Source of the DNA: Naumannella halotolerans
GTDB lineage: Bacteria > Actinomycetota > Actinomycetes > Propionibacteriales > Propionibacteriaceae
Assembly (NCBI RefSeq): GCF_004364645.1
Contig: NZ_SOAW01000001.1
Coordinates: forward strand, 2,294,001-2,358,000
Reading direction: 5' to 3'
DNA: 64,000 nucleotides
Program-made: the position numbers and the translations under genes
Shown here: positions 63,935 to 64,000 of the stretch, one piece after another
Layout of the letters: every line of letters starts with the position of its first letter
How positions within the stretch are numbered: the first letter of the stretch is position 1
Notes under the pieces: generated by a model
The model's database searches: none
What the model saw: the letters and a program-made list of their open reading frames with translations, nothing else
What the model was told of the DNA's origin: nothing

Positions 63935-64000
63935 TTGTTCTCGGTGTCGGACAGGACGGCGAAGCCGATCGACCGGTCCGGGGAGTGGAACAGATCGGTG
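63931..64000 (-). CDS. 3' end of an unidentified gene upstream of pyrE
   Basis: Only the last 22 or so codons lie in the window, ending TDLFHSPDRSIGFAVLSDTENK. The stop overlaps the pyrE start, so it belongs to the pyrE operon. The fragment is too short to assign. Confidence 0.55.
   Translation of the reverse strand, partial: TDLFHSPDRSIGFAVLSDTENK

Overview
The window is very GC-rich with a high-GC actinobacterial gene set: mycothiol-type PIG-L deacetylase, DUF3073 beside purM, DUF3151 beside purA, SH3/RlpA and LAxTG-type surface proteins, PdxR-PdxST, and many genes that start directly at the predicted 5' end of the transcript behind a TANNNT -10 box. The order of the pur genes, fba, DUF3151-purA and pyrE suggests Propionibacteriales, probably Propionibacteriaceae; this is an inference from gene content, not a database result.

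Layout. 1-8.4 kb: the end of a rhomboid protease, metY, murI, a PIG-L deacetylase, the PLP synthase genes pdxST with their divergent regulator pdxR, an SDR, a flavin reductase-like protein and tRNA-Lys. 8.7-16.1 kb: a LAxTG-anchored NucH-type nuclease, a three-gene membrane operon (a GroEL-apical-domain-like protein and two DUF202 proteins), a zincin-fold metallopeptidase and a secreted SH3/peptidase-like/RlpA protein. 16.2-16.9 kb: tRNA-Glu, tRNA-Asp and tRNA-Phe. 16.9-24 kb: a fructosamine kinase-like protein, type II NADH dehydrogenase, and an ECF vitamin transporter (S, dual ATPase, T) led by an exported membrane-anchored protein. 24.0-24.96 kb is a gene-free block of tandem and inverted repeats.

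25-50.3 kb carries most of purine biosynthesis in separate transcription units: purF-purM, purL, purC/purS-purQ, purB, purD and purA. Between them lie a membrane-anchored beta-propeller and a polytopic membrane protein, a GST-like reductase, an M20 peptidase, a 44-residue Cys-rich protein, a lipid-kinase-like protein and a PspC protein. purC and purS form one uninterrupted reading frame. Two gene remnants sit here: an ABC exporter reduced to its two ends, and a 5'-truncated LAxTG adhesin with compensating frameshifts.

50-54 kb holds a TetR-controlled acyl-CoA cluster (SDR, enoyl-CoA hydratase, CaiB-type racemase) with a palindromic operator; the racemase is broken by one in-frame amber codon. 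54-64 kb: an SF2 helicase, class II fructose-bisphosphate aldolase, a PH-like membrane protein, a GntR/UTRA regulator, a TrmH-family methyltransferase, a second beta-propeller protein, a Pro/Glu-rich membrane protein, LemA, pyrE and the 3' end of one more gene.

Most genes are housekeeping. The less ordinary observations are the PurC-PurS fusion frame, the membrane-tethered GroEL-like domain, the damaged adhesin sorting signal at a G10 tract, the chained ATGA start sites before the polytopic membrane protein, and the stacked 41-42-bp repeat families.
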